A stretch of DNA of 64,000 bases from the NCBI GenBank assembly GCA_014529385.2, contig CM043964.1, positions 3,393,497 through 3,457,496 on the forward strand. Direction: 5' to 3'. The stretch is from Adiantum capillus-veneris. Its lineage: Eukaryota; Streptophyta; Polypodiopsida; Polypodiales; Pteridaceae. Below are positions 32,801 through 42,899 of this stretch, one piece after another; positions within the stretch are counted from its first letter, which is position 1; the number at the start of each line of letters is the position of its first letter. The position numbers were made by a program, and so were the translations under genes. The notes under the pieces are model-generated. The model saw nothing but the letters and a program-made list of their open reading frames with translations, made no database searches and had not been told where the DNA came from.

Positions 32801-35785
32801 ATGCTTAAACGCATCATGGAAAATAGACCGCCTATAGCTTGGGCAGAATCGCCTCAAGTTCCTGCATTGATGCCTACCCCACCCATGGAGCAACAGTTGC
32901 CATTACAGCACATGGTCCCTAGAACCCAAAATGTGGTCCAAACCACACCGTTGCCACCTCCAGTGCTAGGACCGCAACCCCCTCATCCAAGAGTTACACC
33001 TATGAACCAAATAGGTTGCGAGTCATCTAGTACTTATGTAGATTGCGAAGAAGACATAGACTCTAGTATCACCTATGGAGTCGACATGCTTAAGGAGTGT
33101 CCCATGTACTATATGGAAGACCACTGGGGACAAATCAAACCGGTATATCAAGCTACTGCGCTAGCAGCAAGAGGCCAAAACATTAATAGTTTTTCCAGGA
33201 GTCCACCTCTTCAGTGCTACGAGTGTGGTGGACCACATCGAGTAGCTGAGTGCCCCATTAGAATGCAAAAGAATGCTGCACTAATGCAAACTAGTCAAGG
33301 GAGTGCATTGGCAATGCCAATACTCACTTGTAATCATTGTGGCATAGATCATTTGATCGCACAGTGTCCTAACAATCCAAACGCACCGAAAATCACACCA
33401 TTGAACATGATAGAGATTTTTGATGGGACACCACCAACTATAAACATAGCACCAGTGAATGCACTCATACGGTCGATGCTCCAAAAGCAAAATTACATCC
33501 TCGAAGAGAGAGATGCTGCATCCATTGGCCGAGCGAGAAAGAAGAAAACACGAAGAAAGAAATCCCTTAATGCTTCTAGCTCAAAACCTAGTTCAAAGAC
33601 TAACATAGGGACAGGAGAGGATCCCGTGTATATGAATGACCCTGAGGATGACTCAGATTCGATAGAGACAACGGAGACCAAAACTATTACTACAAAGGAA
33701 AAAGCTAGTAAGGAGGATCACGAGAGGGAATTAAGACGAGCACCAAAAGAGTATTCAAAGTTAAACCACCCAGTTGCGAACCCCCAAGATAAGCCACGAG
33801 AGACGAAAAATGAGGATTGCAAGAGAAAGATTGGAACCTATCCAAACCTAACAGTGGAAATTGAACGAGTCCAACAACTGAGGGGTTTGGTGGAAGAAAC
33901 TCAACGAACATTAGAACCTGAACCCAAACACATCCAGATGTCGGACACAGTGTTTCCCACACAAGTTCAACCTCACAAGAACTACAGGCCGTTAGCTATA
34001 CCCAGTATCATTCGGGAAGAGAGTGAGGGTAGGACATCTGAAAGTGGACACACACCTTTCCTACTAGAGAGAATGTTTGGTGAGGGAATGCCCGACCCCC
34101 TTGAGGAAGTGGAGATTCCATCTTCACCATTCTCTTGTCAGGGTCCTACGTCCCACAAGATGCCATTAAATGTTGCCAAATTGATGGATTTCATGTCTTC
34201 AGAAGTTAGAACCACCATCATGTCCAAACTATATAAAGACCCCGAGCTAGTCTCAGCTCTTCGAGCCTTCCTCAATGGAGAATTACATGCCGGATTACCA
34301 CAGTTTGCACATATGAACAAACCTGACTCGGTAATGAATGATGAGGAACATTTAGCACCACCATCTGACCTAGCGGGACATGAATTTGTAATTGAAGTAC
34401 CCGTTAACAAGTTGGGGCAATACTTTGAAGATGATGAGTCTAATGCTACTCTACCAATCACTACTAAAGGATTAACTGTAAAGGGGGTCCTTGACGGTGG
34501 TGCGGGAGTCAGCATGGTGACAAATAGTTGTTGGGAGTCTATGGGGCGACCTCACCTTGAAGCCACAAGCGTAGTGGTAAAAATGGCTAATGGATCTATT
34601 GTTACGCCTATTGGAATGCTAAAGGATCTCAGAATCAAGGTCTTGGGACACAAGGTAAGGCAGACTTTCATTGTTATGGATTTTTCCAAGCATCCTATGT
34701 CATTTGAGATGATCTTAGGGCATCCATTCATGAGGGAAGCAAAAATGGTGCATGACTGGTCCAAAAACCACGTCTACTTACAGTTCCAAGACTCTGTCAT
34801 TCGAGTTGATCTTTTAAGTGGTCGAACGCATCCTCTAGGAAATAAATTCATCATTGATAATCGATCAGACACAACAATTCACTCAGCTCCATTACAGTAT
34901 TGTTACACATGTAACGAAGACACGGATATTGGGGAGAACTCTCCTTATATGGATATCCTACCTGGGATGACTAAGTCGGACAATGTGGATTGGGTCCACC
35001 TAGCAGCAACCATAGACACTTGGGGAAATAGGGGGACAACCTGGGTAACACCTGAGGGGGATGAAATGCCTGTACCCTTAAATATGCTACAAGCAATGCA
35101 TATCGCTTCTGACAAGACTCATCCTAATGTAAGGAAGAAAACATACAAGTGGGTCCCTAAAGCTTCTTTAGTGACCATAGCTAGTGCTAAAAAACAGAAG
35201 CCTTGTAAGAAACGTACCACTCGCTCCAAGAAAAGTAAGAAGATATTGCGATGGATCCCTAAACGACTATTGGAAGCCCAAGGCTACTATCAAGGAAATG
35301 ATCAAATCTGGGTGCCAAAACGTAGATTGTGCTCTTACCTATCACCTGACCCATGTGAGCCCAATCCCGTAGCTCCAAAACGAATCAATGATCGTGGAAA
35401 GAAAAAAATCACAGAATGCTACACACCCGCTCCCGAGCTAGTTTGGGTACCAAAGAAAGAACGATTTGTTCCACCTAGCTCAGGAAGGGGGGAGTCCCAT
35501 GAAGCTTCTAGCTCCTCATGTAATGCATCCGTAGAGGTAAAAGCTTCTCCACAGCCTCCACCTACAATAGTGGACCTCCATAAAGATACAAAGGAATCCA
35601 CACCTCCCAGTGTTCAAGAATCACCTGATGAACTACTTCAAGTTCGATCTTGGGAGAGTACCTTACCACCCTTGCAACTCGACGAGGCGCCTAAGGTAAT
35701 AGAAAACTACTGGCAAAAATCTCCACCTATTACCAACTGGAACAATTGGTTTCAAAGGGTGACAAGCTCATTTCAAACGGTATAA
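32801..35785 (+). CDS. Gag-protease C-terminal region, 994 open codons
   Basis: The longest intact frame in the window, in frame with the gag core upstream. The ATG at 32801 is probably internal. Residues 139-151 and 177-189 are two more zinc knuckles with a three-residue spacer: CYECGGPHRVAEC and CNHCGIDHLIAQC. A long charged, lysine-rich region follows. A retropepsin-like domain lies at about residues 555-670, with active site VLDGGAGVSMV (Asp-Gly-Gly) and MILGHPFMREAKMVHDW. After it are four spaced W-(V/I)-P-K motifs near residues 783, 817, 836 and 881 (YKWVPKASL, RWIPKRLL, IWVPKRRL, VWVPKKERF) in a basic tail. No RT or integrase follows. It would act in particle assembly and processing. 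Confidence 0.87.
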   Translation: MLKRIMENRPPIAWAESPQVPALMPTPPMEQQLPLQHMVPRTQNVVQTTPLPPPVLGPQPPHPRVTPMNQIGCESSSTYVDCEEDIDSSITYGVDMLKECPMYYMEDHWGQIKPVYQATALAARGQNINSFSRSPPLQCYECGGPHRVAECPIRMQKNAALMQTSQGSALAMPILTCNHCGIDHLIAQCPNNPNAPKITPLNMIEIFDGTPPTINIAPVNALIRSMLQKQNYILEERDAASIGRARKKKTRRKKSLNASSSKPSSKTNIGTGEDPVYMNDPEDDSDSIETTETKTITTKEKASKEDHERELRRAPKEYSKLNHPVANPQDKPRETKNEDCKRKIGTYPNLTVEIERVQQLRGLVEETQRTLEPEPKHIQMSDTVFPTQVQPHKNYRPLAIPSIIREESEGRTSESGHTPFLLERMFGEGMPDPLEEVEIPSSPFSCQGPTSHKMPLNVAKLMDFMSSEVRTTIMSKLYKDPELVSALRAFLNGELHAGLPQFAHMNKPDSVMNDEEHLAPPSDLAGHEFVIEVPVNKLGQYFEDDESNATLPITTKGLTVKGVLDGGAGVSMVTNSCWESMGRPHLEATSVVVKMANGSIVTPIGMLKDLRIKVLGHKVRQTFIVMDFSKHPMSFEMILGHPFMREAKMVHDWSKNHVYLQFQDSVIRVDLLSGRTHPLGNKFIIDNRSDTTIHSAPLQYCYTCNEDTDIGENSPYMDILPGMTKSDNVDWVHLAATIDTWGNRGTTWVTPEGDEMPVPLNMLQAMHIASDKTHPNVRKKTYKWVPKASLVTIASAKKQKPCKKRTTRSKKSKKILRWIPKRLLEAQGYYQGNDQIWVPKRRLCSYLSPDPCEPNPVAPKRINDRGKKKITECYTPAPELVWVPKKERFVPPSSGRGESHEASSSSCNASVEVKASPQPPPTIVDLHKDTKESTPPSVQESPDELLQVRSWESTLPPLQLDEAPKVIENYWQKSPPITNWNNWFQRVTSSFQTV

Positions 35786-37414
35786 TCTACCCAAGGAAGG
35801 GGGGAGTGTTTGCTGACAGTCATCATTCATTTGTTTCCCTCTCAACCTTTTTCCTTGACCTCTCAATCACCAATCTTAGGGAATGTACATATAAAGCTTT
35901 ATACTCACAAAAAAAATAAAAATAAAGAGCAAGAGCAATTAGCAAACGAGTATGCACAATAAAAGTCAAAACATTGACCCAGACCTACACATTTACATCC
36001 GATACACTGAAACAGAAACCTATGTCATGAAACACCTTTGATCCTCATCACTTGAGTGATGGAGGGTAGGTAAGATTAGTACAATAGGAGTGTTTCTGTT
36101 TTAGAGTTGAGTGATTAGCAAAGTTCTCTTTTCCCACTAATGTGCCTCCTGGAGGTATTCCTTTTGTTTCCTAGTGTGTACAGGAGCGTGTTGCTATTGA
36201 TAGGATTTGGACCTTCATGGAATCTTTATCTCGACTCACTCTTCAAATCAAGCGCGACCATCGACACAAATAGGTGTTTCTTGTCCATTAGCATTGCCCC
36301 TTATCTTTTTTGCATCTATGATTGTCTGCCTTAATTGTGATTGGTAGCCTAATATTCAATGCATTTGCTTAGTATCAAACATTTAATTCAATGTAATCTT
36401 TTGTCATAATCAGTTGTCTAGGTTTAAAACTCAAGCAGTCCGACTAAGCTAAATTGACCAAGTTAGGTGTTAGAGATCTCCTCTTAATACCATGGGGAAT
36501 GCCTTCCTAATAATTAATGGTTACTTAGGTTCTTAATCCGATCTAGGCAGCATTGTGTGAAATGTACTAGGGCTTTCTAGTGGGCTTGACCCTATTGACC
36601 TTTAGCTTAAGTATTATAAAGGGAGTTTACTAGTGTGATGAGACTGGGGAGGTGTATCAGTGTTATATGACCCCCCAAAGTTACACAATTAAAATGCTGA
36701 AAATGAACAAACAAAAAATCAAAGTGCCACACTGTAAAATCTTAAGCTGGAAGAGAAATCTCAGCTTGATTTGGTACTTCACTCACATGTATTGCCTATG
36801 GTACTAGAGCCCTAGAGGTTCCCAGTATGGGCGCTTTTACTTGAAAAGCAAAAAACCCAAGGCATACAAAATAAGCACACACATCAAAATTGAATCACTG
36901 TGAAAAGACTTTGGGGGGTCAAAGAAAACGTAATCAGTCAGGCGATGATTTCATAAGAAATTCCTTTTATGGTAGCTTAACTACAAGTTCTTCTAGATAT
37001 AGCCTCTAGTCAGCCCTCGAACATGAAAACTTGGCTCTCGCGATTAAACAACTTAATTGACCACAGAAAATTAAGAAGCTTACCCATGGTATTAATATTC
37101 GATCTCTAGTGCCTTTCGACTGTCAAATTAGCGACCCCAGACTTGTTTAATTTTTTACCTTTACATCTGTTTATGCATTTGATTACATTGAAATTTAATG
37201 TTCATTGCTGACAAATTGTTTGAAATTCTTTTACCAATCAATTTGTCTACCTAAAACTGCATATGCTTTTTAATCACTTATGAGAATGCAATTACTGTGC
37301 CAATGTTGTTTGATTTTGCAGTGACTGAAGAAGGCTAAGGACATTCATCTCAAATGCTCTTCCACCTCGACAACAAGCTTCAACTCAATAGCTTCCGAGG
37401 ACGGAATCTACATC
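35786..37414 (+). other. Long 3' noncoding region of the gag-only element
   Basis: About 1.6 kb with no credible ORF. At 35794-35804, just after the gag stop, is AGGAAGGGGGG, identical to the polypurine tract at 37415-37425. Elsewhere it is ordinary AT-rich DNA. It may be remodelled sequence left after loss of pol, or sequence captured between two polypurine tracts. Confidence 0.7.
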
Positions 37415-37425
37415 AGGAAGGGGGG
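37415..37425 (+). other. Polypurine tract of the gag-only element
   Basis: AGGAAGGGGGG lies two bases before the 3' LTR (TGTTAACC at 37428). It would prime plus-strand DNA synthesis. Confidence 0.85.
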
Positions 37426-37427
37426 CA

Positions 37428-37741
37428 TGTTAACCCTCACGGCTCACAGACACCCCATCACCTACGACGGACGTGTATTATGTATTTGGTAGAGTCAGGT
37501 ACCGGGCTTGTCAGACCAATAGGAAAAGGGTAAGAGTGATCGCCGATGAGAGGCGCACTCTAACTGGGACATTCAAGGGATTAGTTGGCTAAGCATGGGC
37601 GCCCAAGTGTGAATGGGGTGAGCTCATATAAAAGCCAACTAAACCTAAAATTCACTCATTCTCTCATTTGTGCAATAGAAGAGTGCTCTTGCTCCATCTC
37701 CATCTCCATCTTCTTCTTCTTCACCTCCTTGTGTGTGTGTA

Positions 37742-37777
<36 letters not shown>

Positions 37778-38013
37778 CGATTGAGCATTGCGGCGGCACG
37801 ACGGCGGTGAAGCGGTTGAGCGCAACGTAGCGGTGTCTCCTTCTTCTTCGTGGCGAGGAATCCTCCACGGCAGGAGCATAGAGCAGTGAGTGACACACCA
37901 TTGCCCTCTTTTGAGCTTACTAGTTAAGCTAGTTGTGTGCTTGGAGCCGTCTATGGCTCGCACACGGTGTAACGGCAAGTCCCTTGCTTCGACAGTGCAG
38001 CAAGGAGCGCACA
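37428..38013 (+). repeat. 3' LTR of the gag-only Ty3 element
   Basis: A 586-bp LTR, the partner of 23194-23813. The TATA box is at 37627-37633. It is shorter because the GT/GA tract is reduced. Its end meets a (CA)n tract. Confidence 0.94.
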
Positions 38014-38029
38014 CACACACACACACACT

Positions 38030-38126
38030 CAAAATCAAACAATACGTGTAGTCGACAGTTTTCTCAGAATCAATTGAGCAGATTTAGAAATTAAATTTAT
38101 TTTTAATGTCTCTTCTCAAGAGTGTG

Positions 38127-38161
<35 letters not shown>

Positions 38162-39145
38162 CAAAGAGAGAGAAGACTGACTCGTGAAGCATCCTCTTGG
38201 CCTCAAAGGAGGTAAAGAGAGCCGGCATTGGTAGCACGGAAAGAAAGAGAAAGAGAGCGAGCTTCGAGATTCACAGCTCTCTTGGTCGCGACAATGAGAG
38301 TGGACGGGTATGCTCGTGACGCAAGCGCAAACACACATACAAATAGGTGTGTATAGACACGGGCGAGTAATTCCTGGCTTTCCTTGGTATCAGCCCTACA
38401 ACTTTTGGCGGCATTTTCTCTTCGACTTTGCCATCGGTTTTTGGCAACAGCTTCAAGCATCGACAGCTACACTCTCGTCCAACGGTGGGAGGTGACATTG
38501 GCTTGGCGTTCTGGCACTGACCTTTTGGCATCGTACTCCTCAACAATTTCTCTTGGCATGCACAGGTGAGGTACCTCTATCATAGAGGAGTGACACATAA
38601 CATTTGCATAGAGCATATTTGCTTCAGGTGGCGGAAATCGGCATCGACATTCCTAGTTTACACCAACATGCAGGTTTACAGGGGGCTTTCAAGTCCACAT
38701 ACACTACAGGCACATCGCCTGCATAGGCACTTTTGACAATCATTTTGATAGTTGTTTCTCTGCAGATGGCCATGCGTTGATAAATGCACGTTCTTTTGAG
38801 CACACACAATGCTATTGAGCTCTTTTGAAAACATATATCCCCACATGGATCTTGTTTATTGTGTAGCAGTTCTTGGCGCTTGTTCATGCGTGATCACTCA
38901 TGTACGTTGAATCACAGCCACCTCCTATGTACGTTGTTTGTGGCACCGATTTGCATGATACTTGGCAGTTTCCTGGCCTTTTTTGAGACTCGGTTTTGGA
39001 AGATCCCTTTCTGAGACTATGGCTAGTGTCTTTGAAACCGCTCAGCCTCTAGAGGGTCGTTTGCGTGAGGTTTTCTTTGAGCTGGGTATGCTCGAATGTT
39101 GAGATACCTTCAATGATAGATGTAGCTAGAGTTTCCCATTACGGT
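38030..39145 (+). other. Leader-like sequence upstream of copia gag
   Basis: No coding was recognised. TTGGTATCAG at about 38384 resembles a decayed Met primer-binding site but has no clear LTR end before it. The remainder resembles the leader that is partly repeated in the following tandem duplication. Confidence 0.4.
38129..38157. repeat. (CA)n microsatellite
   Basis: About 14 CA units. Another short (CA)n run lies at 38012-38028, directly at the Ty3 LTR end, and is the continuation of the tract interrupted by that insertion. Confidence 0.95.
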
Positions 39146-39458
39146 ACCCTCGCGTAGGATATGTATCTCATCGGATTTTATGCTTGACGTCGTGTATGGC
39201 AGTCTATTGGTAGTGACAATGTCAGTTTTTTGATGTCTAGTTAGTGCAATTGGCACATTCTATGCGTTTTTGAGTTGAATTTTGACTCCTCATACAAGGG
39301 AGATTCTGTCAGATTTTTCATGCGAGTCGTGACGAGCATTGTTGGCACATTTGAGCCTATTTCGGTTGAGATTTTTCTCTCGATACAAAGGTTACTCTGT
39401 CCAAATTTTTACAGCTTCTCGCCATAGTTTGACACCTCTCAAACCCTCTTGCCAGTGA

Positions 39459-40257
39459 TGGCTTCTTCTTCAAAAATGGAGGAGTATTTCATTCGCAAGT
39501 TTGATGGCAGCAACGTCACCATGTGGAAAGAGCACATGAAGGATGTTTTGACTAACAACGGTCTATCAGAACTGTTGAAAGAGCTTGCAGAGGATGATGT
39601 CTATACACAGGCTCAATGGTAGCTTTTGGATGCAAAATCCATGGCTACAATACGTCTGCATTTAGACGAGTCAATGTTCTTCACTATCATAGGGAAGAAA
39701 ACAGCCAAAGCTCTGTGGGATAGCTTATGTTCAACAAGGGAGAGCAAAAGTGCATCCCCAGCAAAGTTTTTCTCATGAAAAAGCTTATGAAGATCAACAT
39801 GAAAGAAAGTAGCACAGTTTGTGGACACTTAAATGAGTTCAACTCCTTGTTTAGTCAGTTGACATCTCACGGCTTTAATAAGTTTGACAACGAACTCAAG
39901 TCTATATTCCTATTATGCTCTCTATCTAGTGCATCGGCGGACATATTTTGCATAGCCAGTAGCAATTCAGCTCCGAATGGCAAGTTAGTGTTTAATAATG
40001 TCACAAATGTGTTGCTCACTGAAGAGATTCGACGTAAATCTCTTGAAGGTGCTAGTCATGGAGATGCATATATGGTTGGCACTTCAATGAAGAAAAGAGG
40101 CCGTGACAAGAACAAGAACAAAAGCAAAGTAGAGAGCGCAATCCTCGTAGTCCGAGCAAAAACAAAAACTCTAGTAGAGAACGCAGTGCTAGAAATGTCG
40201 AGTGTTACCATTTCCACAAAAAGGGCCATTACAAAAAGGGTTGTTGCAATTTCCTAA
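39459..40257 (+). pseudogene. Copia gag, first copy
   Basis: It starts MASSSKMEEYFIRKFDGSNV at 39459. It contains MWKEHMKDVLTNNGLSELL, a stop near 39620 (QAQW-stop), then KVFLMKKLMKINMKESSTVC and HLNEFNSLFSQLTSHGFNKF. A frameshift lies near 39750. The zinc knuckle region encodes CYHFHKKGHYKKGC in another frame. This is CCHC with the second Cys replaced by Phe. It resembles the gag of the nested copia element only in general layout. Confidence 0.85.
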
Positions 40258-40609
40258 GAGAGCAAATAATATGCAAAAAGATAATTCTGGCAAAGGAACC
40301 CTCGCATAGGATATGTATCTGGTCGGATTTTATGCTTGACGTCGTGTATGGCAGTCTATTGGCAGTGACAATGTGAATTGTTTGATGCCCAGTTAGTGCA
40401 ATTGGCACATTCTATGCGTTTTTGAGTTGAATTTTGATTCCTCATACAAGGGAGACTCTATCGAATTTTTCCTGCGAGTTGTGACGAGCATTGTTGGCAC
40501 TTTTGAGCCTATTTTGGCTAAGATTGTTTTCTTGATACAAAGGTTGTTCTGCCCAAATTTTTACAGCTTCTCGCCATAGTTTGACACCTCTCAAACCCTC
40601 TTGTCAGTG

Positions 40610-41393
40610 ATGGCTTCTTCTTCAAAAAAGGAGAAGTATTTCATCCGCAAGTTTGATGGCAACAACTTCACCATGTGGAAAGAGCACATGAAGGATGTTT
40701 TGACTAACAAAGGTCTATCAGAACCGTTGAAAGAGCTTGCAAAGGGTGATGTCTATACAAAGGCTGGCTCAGTGCTTTTGGATGCAAAAGCCATGGCTAC
40801 TATACATTTGCATCTAGACGAGTCAATGTTCTTCACTATCATAGGGAAGAAAACAACCAAGGCTCTGCGGGATAGCTTATGTTCAGCATGGGAGAGCAAA
40901 AGTGCATCCAACAAAGTTTTTCTCATGAAAAATCTTATGAAGCTCAACATGAAAGAAGGTAGCACAGTTTCTGAACACTTAAATGAGTTCAAAGTCTTGT
41001 TCAGTCAGTTGAGGGCTTTAATAAGTTTGACGAAGAACTCAAGTCTATATTCCTATTATGCTCTCTATCTAGTTCATTGGCGGACATATTTTGCACAACC
41101 AATAGCAATTCAACTTGAATGTCAAGTTAGTGCACTGAAGAGATTCGGCGTAAATCTCTTGAAGGTGCTAGTCATGGAGATGTATATATGGCTGGAAGTT
41201 CAACGAAGAAAAGAGACCGTGACAAGAATAAGAACAAGAACAAGAACAAAAGCAAAATAGAAAGCGCAATCCTCGTAGTCCGAGCAGAAACAAAAACCCT
41301 AGTAGAGAACGCAGTGCCAAAAATGTTGAGTGTTACCATATGCACAACAGGGGCCATTACAAAAAGGATTGTCCCACTTTCCTAAGAGAGTAG
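40610..41393 (+). pseudogene. Copia gag, second copy
   Basis: It starts MASSSKKEKYFIRKFDGNNF at 40610. The frame is open through SEPLKELAKGDVYTKAGS, SNKVFLMKNLMKLNMKEGS and HLNEFKVLFSQLR, then shifts near 41015. The zinc knuckle reads CYHMHNRGHYKKDC, with Met for the second Cys. This copy is joined to the downstream pol and has fewer stops than the first, so it may have been the one kept under selection longer. Confidence 0.85.
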
Positions 41394-41399
41394 AAAAAC

Positions 41400-42880
41400 A
41401 TGCAAAAAGATAATTCTGGCAAAGGAAAAAGTACGGTAAAGATTGAGGAGATTAACGTGGTTGAGTCTTCCATACCTACCACTATAGTAGAGAATGCTCC
41501 TCCTTCACTGATGAATGTTATTTCATCAGTGATTCATGCAGAGGTGATAGAAGATTCCTCAAAAGTTCTCATTTTCACTTTGAACCTCCCTATAAATGCT
41601 TTGGTTGCACAAGATGAGGGTTATGTGCAGAATTGGATTCTAGATTCTGGCGCAGGGTTTCATATCACACCACATAGAGATTGGCTTTCCTCTTATGCGT
41701 TCATGTAGGGCATAGTCAACCTTGGTGATTCCTATGAGCTTGACATTATTGGCATTGGTGATGTGAAGCTGCAGATGCATAATGACACTACTTTTGTATT
41801 GCAAAATGTCAGACATGTGCCCAAGCTTACAAAGAGCTTGCTTCTAGGGCAATTGGATGACCTTGGCTACACTACAATATTTGGTAATCTTTCTTGGCTA
41901 ATTTGCAAGAACAACCTTGCCACGATGAACACTCTATCTATGTTGTCGAGCTGTCGGCTACTACTAAGTTGTGGCATAGCCGACAAGGGAATATTAGCCA
42001 TAAGGGAATGAAAACACTTCAACATTTTGGCTACTTACCTGCGTTAGATTACACGGATTTTCCAATGTGTGAGCATTGTCTATATGGCAAATAGACTAGG
42101 TTGACATCTTTGCCATTGAACAAGAAACTAGGCAAACCCCTAGACTTAGTGCACAGTGATTTGTGTGGTCCAATGCCTCATAAAACTCTAGGGAGGCAAA
42201 CTAATTTCTCATGTTCATAGATGATTGTAGCAGAAAGATGTGGGTGTATCTCCTTAAGTGTAAGGAAGAAGTCTTTTCTACATTCCAAAAATTCCTTGCC
42301 ATTGTTAAGAACCAATCAGAGAAAAAGATCAAAGCTTTTTGCACGGACAATGGTGGAGAATATGTCTCCATGGAGTTCAAGGATTTTTGCAATCGAAGAG
42401 GCATTCGTAGGTAGTTTACTACTTTGTACACACCTGTTCAAAATGGGATAGCTGAAAGAATGAATCACACAATTCAAGAGCCAGTTATCTCTATGATTTT
42501 TATGGCGAAACTTACTTCCTAGTTTTGGAAGGAAGCTGTTCTGATAACAGTGCACATTATCAATAGGTCACCTAGTTCTCCTTTGAATTTCAAGATTCTA
42601 GAGGAATTGTGGATTGGGAAAACGCCAAGCTTTGAGCATTTACATGTGTTTGGATGTGAGGCATATGAACATGTGTCCAAAGAACTTCATCGCAAGTTAG
42701 ATCCCAGGTCACATAAATGCATTTTTATTGGCTATGGTGTAGATGGAGAGATGGGCTATTGTCCCTGGCACCCAAAGTTATTCACAACTCACATGTCATT
42801 TTCACTGAATCAAATATGCACAAGAAGCCCATTAAAGAAATTACATACAAACGTGTTCATTTTGAGGATGTAGCCACCGA
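41400..42880 (+). pseudogene. Copia protease and integrase
   Basis: The protease is at about 41630: NWILDSGAGFHITPHRDW with DSG intact. The pre-integrase region has LWHSRQGNISHKGMKTLQ and CEHCLYGK. The integrase pieces in changing frames are [56 protein letters not shown] and GIAERMNHTIQE. Then come FEHLHVFGCEAYEHVSKE and HKCIFIGYGVDGEMGY. Stops interrupt it near 41707, 42093, 42412 and elsewhere. Catalytic acids are still recognisable. Confidence 0.88.
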
Positions 42881-42899
42881 ACCAACTCAGTCTAGTAGT

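Larger units (their letters stand above)
23194..38013 (+). mobile_element. Non-autonomous Ty3/gypsy element (gag-protease only)
   Basis: LTRs lie at 23194-23813 and 37428-38013 (TGTTAACCCTCACGG to GAGCGCACA). A tRNA-Asp-type primer-binding site follows the first LTR and a polypurine tract (AGGAAGGGGGG) precedes the second. The flanking CACAC on both sides fits a 5-bp duplication but lies in a (CA)n tract, so it proves little. Without the nested copia element it is about 9.2 kb. It encodes a very long gag-protease protein, then 1.6 kb of noncoding DNA. I find no RT, RNase H or integrase. Such gag-only elements are known in plants (TR-GAG) and depend on another element for copying and integration. 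Confidence 0.92.
39146..41428 (+). repeat. 1.15-kb tandem duplication of leader plus gag
   Basis: Unit 1 runs 39146-40297 and unit 2 runs 40298 to about 41428. Both begin ACCCTCGC(G/A)TAGGATATG and end AAGATAATTCTGGCAAAGGA. They contain the end of the leader, the gag ATG (39459 and 40610) and the zinc knuckle. Divergence is modest, with one large indel-type difference in the second gag. Confidence 0.93.

Noticed and set aside
23194-38013. Interpretation of the gag-only element as an endogenous pararetrovirus or an Athila-type element with an envelope-like ORF
   Set aside because: It has clear LTRs, a tRNA-Asp primer site and a polypurine tract. No movement protein, RT or transmembrane segment is visible.
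38384-38394. TTGGTATCAG as a true primer-binding site
   Set aside because: It matches only the first ten bases of the Met site and lacks an LTR end upstream, so it is noted only as a resemblance.
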